Source: Lujinxingia sediminis
GTDB lineage: Bacteria; Myxococcota_A; Bradymonadia; Bradymonadales; Bradymonadaceae
Assembly (NCBI RefSeq): GCF_004005565.1
Contig: NZ_SADD01000001.1
Coordinates: 248,001-312,000 of the forward strand
DNA: 64,000 nucleotides
Direction of reading: 5' to 3'
Every line of letters starts with the position of its first letter. The stretch's first letter is position 1. The position numbers were made by a program, and so were the translations under genes. The notes below the pieces were generated by a model. The model had not been told where the DNA came from and did no database searches. It saw nothing but the letters and a program-made list of their open reading frames with translations. Positions 27,801 through 35,460 of this stretch are shown piece after piece.

Positions 27801-28080
27801 CACCACCGCCGCGCTTAGCGCCCTCAGTCGGGCCCCCGAGCTCAGCGCCGGACTGGATCTTGAGGGGCTCGCCCGCGATTACCTCTGGCTGCGTCGCCTG
27901 GAGCTTCGCCAGGCCATCGCCGGTGCCTCCACCCGCGTGCCCCGCGGCGGCTCCCAGCTCGCCGCGCTCGCCAGGCAGATGGGGCACCAGGGCCGCGATA
28001 ACGTGGCACAGTTCCACGACGAGCTCGCCACCACTCGCCAGCGCATCAGCCTGGCCTGGTCACAGATCTTTGCGCGTTGA
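24868..28080 (+). CDS. glnE: Bifunctional glutamine synthetase adenylyl/deadenylyltransferase GlnE
   Basis: A 1070-residue cytosolic enzyme that attaches and removes AMP on glutamine synthetase in response to PII and glutamine. Both nucleotidyltransferase halves are present: GRELNYSSDIDLIF (about residues 218-231) and GRELGFGSDLDFIF (about 806-819), each with the metal-binding Asp pair; GGIREIEFFVQ and GGLIDVEFLAQ follow in order. Between MIDDQARATRAISRA and DVKIGRGGIREIEF the protein carries a Pro/Ser/Ala-rich insert of about 70 residues (about 360-428) that explains why it is longer than the usual 950. Start GTG 24868 follows AGGAG at nine bases. No glnA or glnB is in the window. Confidence 0.95.
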   Translation: MASQHCERLGEVVRESGASLDAELIAKLGRAGDQGHLDLDALLRRIDGLSWPGELLTDVLRLVESLLDQQVDLSMPGEVDVALSLGSAGRYPWRALGRQPELLGWLAAGRWRDEPMPPQAMAEDLSAYLDAVAARQAEGATREERFAALHRALRWFKHRQLLRIFLREIEGASVRHTTSEVAEVASVCLDAALRSAAAILGAPALTDHFCVLGMGKLGGRELNYSSDIDLIFVASDQAMATSESRSNVEALAREVVRAMDAITEQGQVFRVDLRLRPDGSQGPIVQGASATIDYYLSWGRGWERGAMLKARPVAGSIALGDEVLQALEPFIFRRYLDFTAIDELRRMKAMIDDQARATRAISRARTPQGESSPHAPSSSSATPAAASSPLQQRLLAKLGRAAPSAPPSSPTPRAPTRVPPNDEEQGPHGWDVKIGRGGIREIEFFVQALQLVHCGTRPTLRVRTTLETLDRLLYAGLLGAEEHRALADAYDLYRRLEHRVQMAGDRQSHRLPEDAAGFALLAWRMGESAESLERRVEVCRQAVREIFERLFEQSPRSSEQATVADSSAEELAALLAMDPDELLQDAGVRALREAGFVRPRQAAGQLQVLSQKRYGPFSARRAVGDPAQARYLLSAICSAPDPEQALGYLVRFTTEVGDTPGTWRMLRENPHAVRLLMHLFGSSAPLARMLATEPDVFVKMIASSTAAIERDQASMARALAARVGEVDDPAHKLGRVRRFHQEESLRIALHEVAGVVPVDVTCTQLSELAEVVLGQVDAILATDDGSVEAQPRALCVVAMGKFGGRELGFGSDLDFIFVYDDEGPGAIEHQEATRRARRMVRALSAATEAGGFYEVDLRLRPSGSQGTLVTSFEAWRAYHLERAAFWERQALVKARAIGGTPELRERLEHERQRLAYDRPLPDDLDRQIDAMRQRMIDAAEIPRGEIDIKQSRGGLIDVEFLAQYFQLRAPHTARQARSTTAALSALSRAPELSAGLDLEGLARDYLWLRRLELRQAIAGASTRVPRGGSQLAALARQMGHQGRDNVAQFHDELATTRQRISLAWSQIFAR

Positions 28081-28210
28081 TTCCTTTTCCTCCGGCTCAC
28101 AGGTGTGATAGCCCTGTCGCGAATTCCGATGCCCGTTGTTGTCTTCTGACAGCGTGGGAACATCTTTGCCCCGACACGACGATATCGGGGCGTTGGACAC
28201 AGGAGGAGAC

Positions 28211-29134
28211 GTGGCAATTACAGCTGATAAAATCTGGATGGACGGTGAACTCGTACCTTTCGAGGACGCCAAAATCCATGTGCTCACGCACACCCTGCAC
28301 TACGGACTGGGCGCATTTGAGGGCATCCGCTGTTATCAGCGCGCCGACGGTGCCTCGGCGATCTTCCGGCTCGGCGAGCATATTCGCCGTCTGCTTGAGA
28401 CCTGCCATATCTGCACGATCGATAGCCCGTACACCCGCGAAGAGCTGGAGCGGGCGTGTGTGGAGACGGTGCGCGCCAACGGCTTCAAAGATTGCTACCT
28501 GCGCCCGGTGGTCTATCTGGGACACGGGGAGATGGGCCTGAGCGCCATGAGCAACGATGTCCGCGTAACGGTCATTGCCTGGCATTGGGGCGCCTATCTG
28601 GGCGACGATGGCATCAACAACGGGATCCGCGCCAAGGTTGCCAGTTTTAACCGCCATCACGTCAACTCCTCGATGGTTAAAGGCAAGATCAACGGCCAGT
28701 ACGTCAACAGCATCCTGGCCAAGCGCGAAGTCATGAAGGCTGGCTACCAGGAAGCGATCATGCTCGACACCAACGGCTATATCTCCGAGGCCAGCGGTGA
28801 GAACATCTTCGTGGTACGCGACGGCGTGATCTACTCCACCCCCCTGGGAAGCTCGATCCTGGGCGGCATCACCCGCGACACGGTGCTGACGCTGGCCCGT
28901 GAGCGCGGCTACACGATCATTGAGCAACGCGTCACCCGCGACTTCCTCTACGTCGCCGACGAGATCTTTATGACGGGCACCGCCGCCGAGGTCACCCCGG
29001 TGCGCGAGCTCGACGACCGCACCATCGGTACCGGCAAACCCGGCCCGGTTACCAGGACTCTGCAGGACGCCTACTTCGATCAGGTCCGCGGCTCGGCCAC
29101 CGACCACATGGAGTGGCTGACGATCGTCGAATAA
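28211..29134 (+). CDS. ilvE: Branched-chain amino acid aminotransferase
   Basis: A 307-residue class IV (fold type IV) aminotransferase interconverting leucine, isoleucine, valine and their keto acids. The hallmarks are HYGLGAFEGIRCY, PLP-binding Lys159 in VKGKINGQYVNSIL, GYISEASGENIFVV and FMTGTAAEVTPVRE near the C-terminus. The start is GTG 28211 because AGGAGGAGAC lies directly ahead. Close relatives such as D-amino-acid or 4-amino-4-deoxychorismate enzymes lack this spacing of motifs. It lies 130 bases after glnE with its own leader. Confidence 0.95.
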   Translation: MAITADKIWMDGELVPFEDAKIHVLTHTLHYGLGAFEGIRCYQRADGASAIFRLGEHIRRLLETCHICTIDSPYTREELERACVETVRANGFKDCYLRPVVYLGHGEMGLSAMSNDVRVTVIAWHWGAYLGDDGINNGIRAKVASFNRHHVNSSMVKGKINGQYVNSILAKREVMKAGYQEAIMLDTNGYISEASGENIFVVRDGVIYSTPLGSSILGGITRDTVLTLARERGYTIIEQRVTRDFLYVADEIFMTGTAAEVTPVRELDDRTIGTGKPGPVTRTLQDAYFDQVRGSATDHMEWLTIVE

Positions 29135-29307
29135 ATCTCGCCCGGGCTCCCCTGTGCGATGAAAGACGTTGAAGCGGCGCGGTAACTCAGGCTTTGAGTG
29201 TGGCGCCGCTTCTGCGTATGTACCGTCTTCAACCCCCGATGTTTGAAGTTCCCGCCGGCGAGGGTTTTGCCGAAGTACTCATATTCACTGGATCATTTGG
29301 AGGAGAG

Positions 29308-30387
29308 ATGACCGCATCGATCGACCGCATCGTTGAGCTTCTTGGCTCGGACGCCGACAACCTTCTGGGCTATCAGTCAAAGACGATCGCCCGAGAGCGC
29401 CTCAGCCTTCCCGGACCGGATTTTGTGGAGCGCGTCTTTATGAACAGCGACCGCTCCCCGCGGGTGCTGCGCAGCCTGCAGGCGCTCTACGACGGCGGGC
29501 GCCTGGGCGGCACGGGCTACCTGTCGATCCTGCCTGTGGACCAGGGCATTGAGCACGCGGCCGGGGCGTCCTTTGCGCCCAACCCCGATTACTTTGATCC
29601 GGCCCACATTGTGGAGCTGGCTATTGAGGGAGGCTGCAACGCTGTGGCCTCGACCTTTGGCGTGCTCGGGATGGTGGCGCGGCGTTACGCGCACCGCATC
29701 CCCTTTGTGGTCAAGCTCAACCACAACGAGCTGCTCTCCTACCCCAACAGCTACGATCAGATCATGTTCGGTACGGTCGAGCAGGCCTACGAGATGGGCG
29801 CGGTCGCCGTGGGAGCTACCATCTATTTCGGCTCGCCGGAGTCCACCCGTCAGATCGTGGACGTCGCTCGCGCCTTTGCCCGCGCCCATGAGCTGGGCAT
29901 GGCCACCATCCTGTGGTGCTACACCCGCAACAACGCCTTTAAGACCGAGGGCAATGACTACCACACCGCCGCCGACCTTACCGGACAGGCCAACCATCTG
30001 GGGGTGACGCTGCACGCTGACATCATCAAGCAGAAGATGCCCGAGACCAACGGGGGCTTTAAGGCCGTCAAACACGAAGACGGTTCGAAGTTCGGCCGCA
30101 CGCACCAGAAGGTCTACGATGAGCTCAGCAGCGAGCACCCCATCGATCTGACCCGCTACCAGGTCGCCAACTGTTACATGGGCCGTGCCGGCCTGATTAA
30201 CTCCGGCGGGGCTTCCGGCGACAATGACCTGGCGGACGCTGTGCGCACTGCGGTCATCAACAAACGCGCCGGCGGCACCGGGCTTATCCTGGGGCGCAAA
30301 GCCTTCCAGCGCCCTCGCAACGAGGGTATCGCGCTGTTGAACGCGGTCCAGGATGTCTACCTTTGCGACGACGTCACGATCGCGTAA
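29308..30387 (+). CDS. Class I fructose-bisphosphate aldolase (DhnA/FbaB type)
   Basis: A 359-residue TIM-barrel aldolase of the DhnA group, which splits fructose-1,6-bisphosphate through a Schiff base and needs no metal. It has [27 protein letters not shown], a candidate Schiff-base Lys in ADIIKQK and the phosphate-binding loops INSGGASG and [15 protein letters not shown]. The full length matches archaeal-type/E. coli FbaB proteins plus an N-terminal extension. ATG 29308 is preceded by TTTGGAGGAGAG, so the longer frame upstream is rejected. It follows ilvE after 173 bases and works in glycolysis or gluconeogenesis. Confidence 0.9.
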   Translation: MTASIDRIVELLGSDADNLLGYQSKTIARERLSLPGPDFVERVFMNSDRSPRVLRSLQALYDGGRLGGTGYLSILPVDQGIEHAAGASFAPNPDYFDPAHIVELAIEGGCNAVASTFGVLGMVARRYAHRIPFVVKLNHNELLSYPNSYDQIMFGTVEQAYEMGAVAVGATIYFGSPESTRQIVDVARAFARAHELGMATILWCYTRNNAFKTEGNDYHTAADLTGQANHLGVTLHADIIKQKMPETNGGFKAVKHEDGSKFGRTHQKVYDELSSEHPIDLTRYQVANCYMGRAGLINSGGASGDNDLADAVRTAVINKRAGGTGLILGRKAFQRPRNEGIALLNAVQDVYLCDDVTIA

Positions 30388-30423
30388 GTTAAGCGGCACG
30401 CAACACGCTGAATTTTTGGAAAC

Positions 30424-30444
30424 GGCCGGCCCGGGGGGCCGGCC
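30424..30444. repeat. Perfect GC inverted repeat between aldolase and lipoprotein genes
   Basis: GGCCGGCCC / GGGCCGGCC arms of 9 bp with a GGG loop. No T-run follows on either strand, so termination is uncertain; it could be a stabilising 3' hairpin of the aldolase transcript. Confidence 0.5.
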
Positions 30445-30480
30445 GACGTGTCAGAACACGAATCGATGATCGAGGTGAGT

Positions 30481-31302
30481 ATGAAGTCGCATTGGAAGGC
30501 AAAAGTCGCAGCAGGGGTCATGGGCCTGAGCCTGGTCGGGTGCAGCACCAACCAGATCGCCGGGAGCATCATGGGTAACGCCATGGCGACCACCGAGCAG
30601 CGCATTGGCGAGGAGATCGGAAACCGCGTGGCCGGGGCGTTGCTCAAAGACCTGACCCCCGCGTTGATGCGCCAGTACACTGTCGGTCTGATGCAGATGC
30701 TCTTCTACCAGGGCGGCTACAATATGGAGTTCGCCGAGTATCAGCCTGGCGAGTACACCTCCTGGAGCGTCGAAGGCTCCGACTTCGGCCAGGAGATCGT
30801 CAAAGCCTTTCTGCGCGTTGAAGAAGATGGCAAAGAGTGGTGGCGCATTGAGTCGCGCGCCACTGATAAGTCCAACGACGAAGAGGTCGAGCTGATTATG
30901 GAAGCGCTCTTCGAGATCAGCGAAGACGGCAAGCGCTATGTGCGTCGGGTGCGTGCGAAGTACCCCGGTGAGGAGGAAGCCCGGGAAGTGCCGGTGCACG
31001 AAGAGGACGCCGAGCGCTGGGTCGTCTACTCCCAGGGACAACTCACCGACGAGAGCATGGAAGGTTTGCTCAAGGGCGAGGAAACCCTGGAGACGCCGGC
31101 AGGCAGCTTCGCCACCGAGCGCTACGAGATGGATGGGACGCAGGGCGTCACCAGCTTCACCTGGTGGGTTACCGACCAGGATGTGCCCGGGGGACTTGTG
31201 GCCACCGAGCACCGTGACAACGACGACAAGGTCTATCAACGCATGGTGCTGCAGGCCTATGGCGATGATGCGGTGGAGTCGAAGCTCGGCGTCTTCGAGT
31301 GA
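30481..31302 (+). CDS. Lipoprotein of unknown function
   Basis: A 273-residue predicted lipoprotein: basic start MKSHWKAK, hydrophobic core, lipobox SLVGC (Cys21). The mature part is mixed alpha/beta with an acidic stretch near residues 140-150 and no motif I recognise. The ordered WSVEGSDFGQEIVKAFLRV and FTWWVTDQDVPGG segments suggest a folded periplasmic domain. ATG 30481 follows GAGGTGAGT. It stands alone between the aldolase and a universal stress protein gene. Nothing in context assigns a role. Confidence 0.7.
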   Translation: MKSHWKAKVAAGVMGLSLVGCSTNQIAGSIMGNAMATTEQRIGEEIGNRVAGALLKDLTPALMRQYTVGLMQMLFYQGGYNMEFAEYQPGEYTSWSVEGSDFGQEIVKAFLRVEEDGKEWWRIESRATDKSNDEEVELIMEALFEISEDGKRYVRRVRAKYPGEEEAREVPVHEEDAERWVVYSQGQLTDESMEGLLKGEETLETPAGSFATERYEMDGTQGVTSFTWWVTDQDVPGGLVATEHRDNDDKVYQRMVLQAYGDDAVESKLGVFE

Positions 31303-31331
31303 GAGGGTGTCCTGAGGTCTGAGAACGTTTT

Positions 31332-31360
31332 GGAGGTCGTCGGTTTTATCGACGGCCTCC
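31332..31360 (+). terminator. Hairpin after the lipoprotein gene
   Basis: GGAGGTCGTCG / CGACGGCCTCC with one G-T pair, seven-base loop. The following bases are only moderately T-rich, so it is a weak intrinsic terminator. Confidence 0.45.
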
Positions 31361-31489
31361 TTGCGTTTCAAATGGGTAACAATTGTATGCGGAGACTTTG
31401 CCCGGGGACGCCCGTGTGTACTCTCTGCCGGCCATACCCCGCCGTGAAGGGGCCTCCGAATGAATTGAACTTTAGAAGTGGGGACTTCA

Positions 31490-32383
31490 ATGACTGTGCT
31501 CTGCGCCACCGACTTTTCAACCAACTCCCAGGCCGCCATCCGTCTGGCCGCTGACCTGGCGCGCCGCACCGGCCGCAGCCTCCTGTTGACCCACGCTGTG
31601 GATCTGGCCGCCGACGATCAGGCCTGGCGTGTGCTGGTCGAAGCCCCCGACGAGATCGAAAAGTCTGCCGGCGAGCAGGCGGCCACACGCCTGGAGACCT
31701 TCTTTGAGGAGAGCGTCGATCCGGCGCTTCGCCCCAAGTTGGTGCGGTTCGAAGTGGGTATGGGGTCGCCCGTGGAGGTCATCCTGGATCTGGCTGAGAA
31801 AGAGGCCTCCGCGATGGTGGTCGTCGGGACGCGTGGAGCCAGCCGCCTGCGTGAGATCTTTTTAGGGAGCGTCGCCAACAGTCTCGTGCGTCAGAGCGAG
31901 GTCCCGGTGCTTCTGGCACCGCCGGAGACGGCCAACGGTGCGTTCAAAACGATTGTGGTCGGACTGGATCTATCGCCGGTGAGCGGCGCGGTGCTGCGCC
32001 GTGCCGCGACGCTCGCCCGCGAACAAGACGCCGGTGTGCATGTGGTTCATGCCCTGATCGTACCGGAGGTCACCGGTCTTGCGATGTCGCTCAATGAGCC
32101 GGCCTCGCGTCTTCCCGAACTTCGGGCGGAGCGTCAGGCGCAGATCAAAGAGCTGATTGTCAATGAGGGCGCCGAAGATGTCGTCGATGAGGTTCAGGTC
32201 ATCGTCGACGCACCGGATCGGGCGCTGGTTGATTACGCCGCCAACGTGAAGGCTGATCTTATCGCGATGGGCACGCGAGGTCGCCGTGGCTGGTCGCGTT
32301 TCTTTCTGGGGAACAGCGCGGAGCGCACGATGCGACGTGCGCGCTGTCCGGTCTTTGTGCTGCCGATTGGCGAAGAGGATTGA
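31490..32383 (+). CDS. Tandem universal stress protein
   Basis: A 297-residue protein of two UspA domains. The nucleotide loops are intact in both halves: GTRGASRLREIFLGSV and GTRGRRGWSRFFLGNS fit the G-2x-G-9x-G(S/N) pattern, so unlike the tandem Usp at 21.8 kb both halves may bind ATP. The N-terminus VLCATDFSTNSQAAIRLA sets ATG 31490, with GGGGA ahead; the GTG at 31478 is an alternative. The next gene is convergent and unrelated. Confidence 0.9.
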   Translation: MTVLCATDFSTNSQAAIRLAADLARRTGRSLLLTHAVDLAADDQAWRVLVEAPDEIEKSAGEQAATRLETFFEESVDPALRPKLVRFEVGMGSPVEVILDLAEKEASAMVVVGTRGASRLREIFLGSVANSLVRQSEVPVLLAPPETANGAFKTIVVGLDLSPVSGAVLRRAATLAREQDAGVHVVHALIVPEVTGLAMSLNEPASRLPELRAERQAQIKELIVNEGAEDVVDEVQVIVDAPDRALVDYAANVKADLIAMGTRGRRGWSRFFLGNSAERTMRRARCPVFVLPIGEED

Positions 32384-32400
32384 GAGAAGAGTGGGGCGCG

Positions 32401-33048
32401 TCAGCGCCCCAGCCACTCCAGCCAGGCAGCGTCGCGCCCGAGCCAGTAGAGCGCCGTCAGTCCGATGACGACGACCAGCGACTGTCGCAGGGTGTGTGGA
32501 TCGCTTCCGCGGCGCCCCTGCATCGGCCCCAGGTATAAGAGCAGCAGGAGTACACCCTGGGTTACCAGCACTCCCTGGCCGGCGAGTACGACGGTGCGCG
32601 GGCCAAATCGCTCTGGGCCAAACGCAAAAATCCCTTGCATGCCCAGCCAGCCCGCCGCGCTCAGGGCGAGTATCGCGACGAGATCGCGCGCCTTTGGCGC
32701 GCGGCCATCACTGAAGAGCGCGAGCACCCCGGCAACCACCGGACCGCCCATCAGCGCGCCGAACACCATCAGCCAGGGATGCAACGCCGCCGGCTCCGCC
32801 GGCGGCGCCTGCTCACCCGCGCCACGCCGGGCCCGCATCAGCTCTGGAGCGATGCCCTGCATCGAAGGCGGAGCCTCAGCCCAGGCCCGCTCCAGCTCAT
32901 TCTCATAGATCTGGGCCGACGTCGCATCGTGTCTGGCCGTGTCAGAGTCGGCCCACGCCTCAACGCCCCCGGCCGGCGTGTCGTCACGGCCGGAGGTGGC
33001 TTCATCGGGAGGAACAGGTCGCCGGTGACGGCGTCGATCGCGGGACAT
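32401..33048 (-). CDS. Small integral membrane protein of unknown function
   Basis: A 215-residue protein. The first 85 residues are hydrophilic, Arg/Asp/Ala-rich and probably disordered; then come four hydrophobic segments (HPWLMVFGALMGGPVVAGVL, LVAILALSAAGWLGMQGI, VLAGQGVLVTQGVLLLLLYL and a last one before the stop). No family is recognised. The start ATG 33048 follows GGAGTG. It is convergent with the Usp gene, only 17 bases away, and divergent from the pdh operon. Confidence 0.65.
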   Translation of the reverse strand: MSRDRRRHRRPVPPDEATSGRDDTPAGGVEAWADSDTARHDATSAQIYENELERAWAEAPPSMQGIAPELMRARRGAGEQAPPAEPAALHPWLMVFGALMGGPVVAGVLALFSDGRAPKARDLVAILALSAAGWLGMQGIFAFGPERFGPRTVVLAGQGVLVTQGVLLLLLYLGPMQGRRGSDPHTLRQSLVVVIGLTALYWLGRDAAWLEWLGR

Positions 33049-33307
33049 CTCAGGACACTCCGGACAAAAAGGTGAAAGACCGCGCGCAGCCTAGCACAGC
33101 GCGCCGCGGGCAGGCGATCGAAGCCTGCCCCCTTCTTGACGCCGCGCAGGCAGGGCACTATTGATCTGGCCGGGCACTCGCCCCCCAGCCACACTCCGGG
33201 CTCGCCATCTTCTGGTGCGGGCCTGACGCACTGCCATTGAACCTCAAGACGTCGATACCCAACTTTTTGCGGGCATCGGCACGGGTCGACTTTTACCTGG
33301 ACGAATC

Positions 33308-34384
33308 ATGGCACAGACGAAAGCAAAAGATGATGAGGCCAGCCAGCAGGCTGCCCCTCAGGTGGAGGCGCTCAATGTTGAGCTTGCCGCGCAGGTTCGC
33401 GAGGAGCTCGGTGATGAGCGCCTTGTGGCGATGTTGCGCGATATGCTCCTCTTGCGTCGTTTCGAGGAATACGCCGGTCGCGCCTACCAGCGCCGCAAGA
33501 TCAAAGGCTTCTGCCACCTCTACATCGGCCAGGAGGCCGTTGGGGTAGGTGCGATGGCTGCGCTGACCGACGCTGACAAGATCGTCAGCCACTACCGCGA
33601 ACACGGTCACGCGTTGGCCCGAGGCATGGAGCCCAACGCCGTGATGGCCGAGCTCTTCGGCAAGGCCACCGGTTGCACCGGCGGCAAGGGGGGCTCGATG
33701 CACCTCTTCGACGCCGAGAAAGGCTTTCTGGGCGGCTGGGGCATCGTCGGCGGCCAGATCGCGCTGGCCGGAGGCGTAGCCTTCTCCCAGAAGTACCGCG
33801 ATGAAGATGCCGCGTGTCTGTGTTTTCTGGGAGACGGCGCGGTTCACCAGGGCATCGTCCACGAGACGCTGAACATGGCGTCGCTGTGGGATCTGCCGCT
33901 GATCACCATCGTCGAGAATAACCGCTACGCCATGGGAACCTCCATTGAGCGTGTGGCCGCGGTCACCGATTTGGCCAAAAAGTCCGAGCCCTACAACATC
34001 GTCGGCGAGACCGTCGACGGGCAGGACATCTTCGCGGTCTACGATGCTATTAAGCGCGCCCGTAAACGCGCCGTCGAAGAGGGCCGCCCCACCTGGCTTG
34101 ACGTGCTCACCTACCGCTACCGTGGTCACTCGATGACCGACCCGGCCCCCTACCGCACCAAAGAGGAGGTTGAGGAGGAGCAGGACCTGCGCGATCCCAT
34201 CGCTCGCATGAGCGGCTGGATGGTCAGCGAAGGCATCCTCACCGAAGACAAGGTTGGCGCGATCGACGAGGAGGTCACCCAGATCAGCAAAGACGCGATG
34301 GCCTTTGCGGATGAGTCCGACTTCCCGGACCCCTCGGTGCTGACCGAAGACGTGTACGTTGAGTGGCCCTGGGACATTGAATAA
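33308..34384 (+). CDS. pdhA: Pyruvate dehydrogenase E1 component, alpha subunit
   Basis: A 358-residue thiamin-diphosphate enzyme subunit that decarboxylates pyruvate and passes acetyl to the E2 lipoyl group. The TPP/Mg motif opens with GDGAVHQG and closes with IVENNRYAMG; the phosphorylation-loop region YRYRGHSMTDPAPYR and FCHLYIGQEAV are typical of PDH E1-alpha. It is the first gene of pdhA-pdhB-pdhC: the stop is ten bases from pdhB. GGACGAATC precedes the ATG. A branched-chain keto-acid complex is the main alternative, but the overall motifs favour pyruvate. Confidence 0.93.
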   Translation: MAQTKAKDDEASQQAAPQVEALNVELAAQVREELGDERLVAMLRDMLLLRRFEEYAGRAYQRRKIKGFCHLYIGQEAVGVGAMAALTDADKIVSHYREHGHALARGMEPNAVMAELFGKATGCTGGKGGSMHLFDAEKGFLGGWGIVGGQIALAGGVAFSQKYRDEDAACLCFLGDGAVHQGIVHETLNMASLWDLPLITIVENNRYAMGTSIERVAAVTDLAKKSEPYNIVGETVDGQDIFAVYDAIKRARKRAVEEGRPTWLDVLTYRYRGHSMTDPAPYRTKEEVEEEQDLRDPIARMSGWMVSEGILTEDKVGAIDEEVTQISKDAMAFADESDFPDPSVLTEDVYVEWPWDIE

Positions 34385-34394
34385 GGACGACGTC

Positions 34395-35372
34395 ATGCGT
34401 GAAATTGCATTCAGAGACGCCCTCAACGAAGCACTCGCCGAAGAGATGGAACGCGACGAGTCGGTCTTTTTGATGGGCGAAGAGGTCGCCAACTACAATG
34501 GCGCCTACAAAGTCAGTAAGGGCTTGCTCGATAAGTTCGGGCCTCGCCGGGTGGTCGACACCCCGATTGTGGAGCTGGGCTTTGCCGGCATCGGCGTAGG
34601 TGCGGCGATGGGCGGGTTGAAGCCGGTCATTGAGATGATGACCTTTAACTTCGCCATCCTGGCGCTCGACCAGATCGTCAACCACGCTGCTAAGCTGCGC
34701 TACATGTCCAACGGTCAGCTCAGCTGTCCGCTGGTGATGCGGGGGGCCGCCGGGGCTGGCGGCTCGCTGGCCAGCCAGCACTCCCAGTCGCTGGAGCAGC
34801 AGTACGCTCACATCCCCGGGCTCAAAGTGATGATGCCCTCGACGCCCTACGACGCCAAAGGGATGCTCAAGACGGCCATCCGCGATCCGGACCCTGTGAT
34901 CTTCATCGAGTCCGAGGTCATGTACGGCATGAACGGGGAGGTTCCCGACGAGGAGTACCTCATCCCCGTGGGCAAGGGCGATATCAAGCGCGAAGGGGCC
35001 GACTGCACCATCGTGACCTGGAGCCGGGCGGTGCACTGGTCGTTGCAGGCCGCCGAGATCGCCGCCGAGCAGGGTATTGATGTCGAGGTCATCGATCTGC
35101 GAACCGTGCGCCCCTTCGACAAAGAGATGATCGCCGAGTCGGTTAAGAAGACCAACCGCGTCATTGTGGTCGAGGAAGCCTGGCCGATGGCGTCGGTGGG
35201 CGCGTCGGTGGCCGAGTGGATCGGCCGCGAGCTCTTCGACTGGCTCGACGCGCCGGTTGGTCGCGTACACCAGCGCGACATCCCCATGCCTTACGCCTAC
35301 AACCTGGAGCCGCTCTCCTTGCCCTCGGCTGAGAAAATCGCCGAGGCTGTCAAGAAGGCCTGTTACCGCTGA
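34395..35372 (+). CDS. pdhB: Pyruvate dehydrogenase E1 component, beta subunit
   Basis: A 325-residue partner of pdhA forming the alpha2-beta2 E1. Typical segments are FLMGEEVANYNGAYKVSKG, the FAGIGVGAAMGGLKPV stretch, SGLEQQYAHIPGL-like SLEQQYAHIPGLKVMMPS, and the C-terminal domain with VIDLRTVRPFD and VVVEEAWPM. ATG 34395 follows AAGGACGACG, ten bases after the pdhA stop, so the two are cotranscribed. A 12-bp stem lies after its stop, before pdhC. Confidence 0.93.
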   Translation: MREIAFRDALNEALAEEMERDESVFLMGEEVANYNGAYKVSKGLLDKFGPRRVVDTPIVELGFAGIGVGAAMGGLKPVIEMMTFNFAILALDQIVNHAAKLRYMSNGQLSCPLVMRGAAGAGGSLASQHSQSLEQQYAHIPGLKVMMPSTPYDAKGMLKTAIRDPDPVIFIESEVMYGMNGEVPDEEYLIPVGKGDIKREGADCTIVTWSRAVHWSLQAAEIAAEQGIDVEVIDLRTVRPFDKEMIAESVKKTNRVIVVEEAWPMASVGASVAEWIGRELFDWLDAPVGRVHQRDIPMPYAYNLEPLSLPSAEKIAEAVKKACYR

Positions 35373-35379
35373 AGGTTGA

Positions 35380-35409
35380 GCCCTGCCGGCCTCCTCCGGC
35401 CGGCAGGGC
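35380..35409 (+). repeat. 12-bp inverted repeat between pdhB and pdhC
   Basis: GCCCTGCCGGCC / GGCCGGCAGGGC with a six-base loop, no T-run. It may stabilise the pdhAB transcript or lower pdhC expression, as intercistronic stems do; it is not a classical terminator. Confidence 0.6.
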
Positions 35410-35460
35410 GTGGGCGACCCGACAACGATCAATGGTTAGCTAAAGCATATCGAGGCACCG

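Noticed and set aside
28081-28210. Possible tRNA or small RNA in the glnE-ilvE gap
   Set aside because: No cloverleaf or paired stems with a terminator are visible; it reads as a leader with a ribosome site.
3361-31333. A 13-base word, AGGTCTGAGAACG, in two intergenic regions (near 3363 and 31314)
   Set aside because: A shared word of this length is expected by chance in 64 kb, and the flanks do not match.
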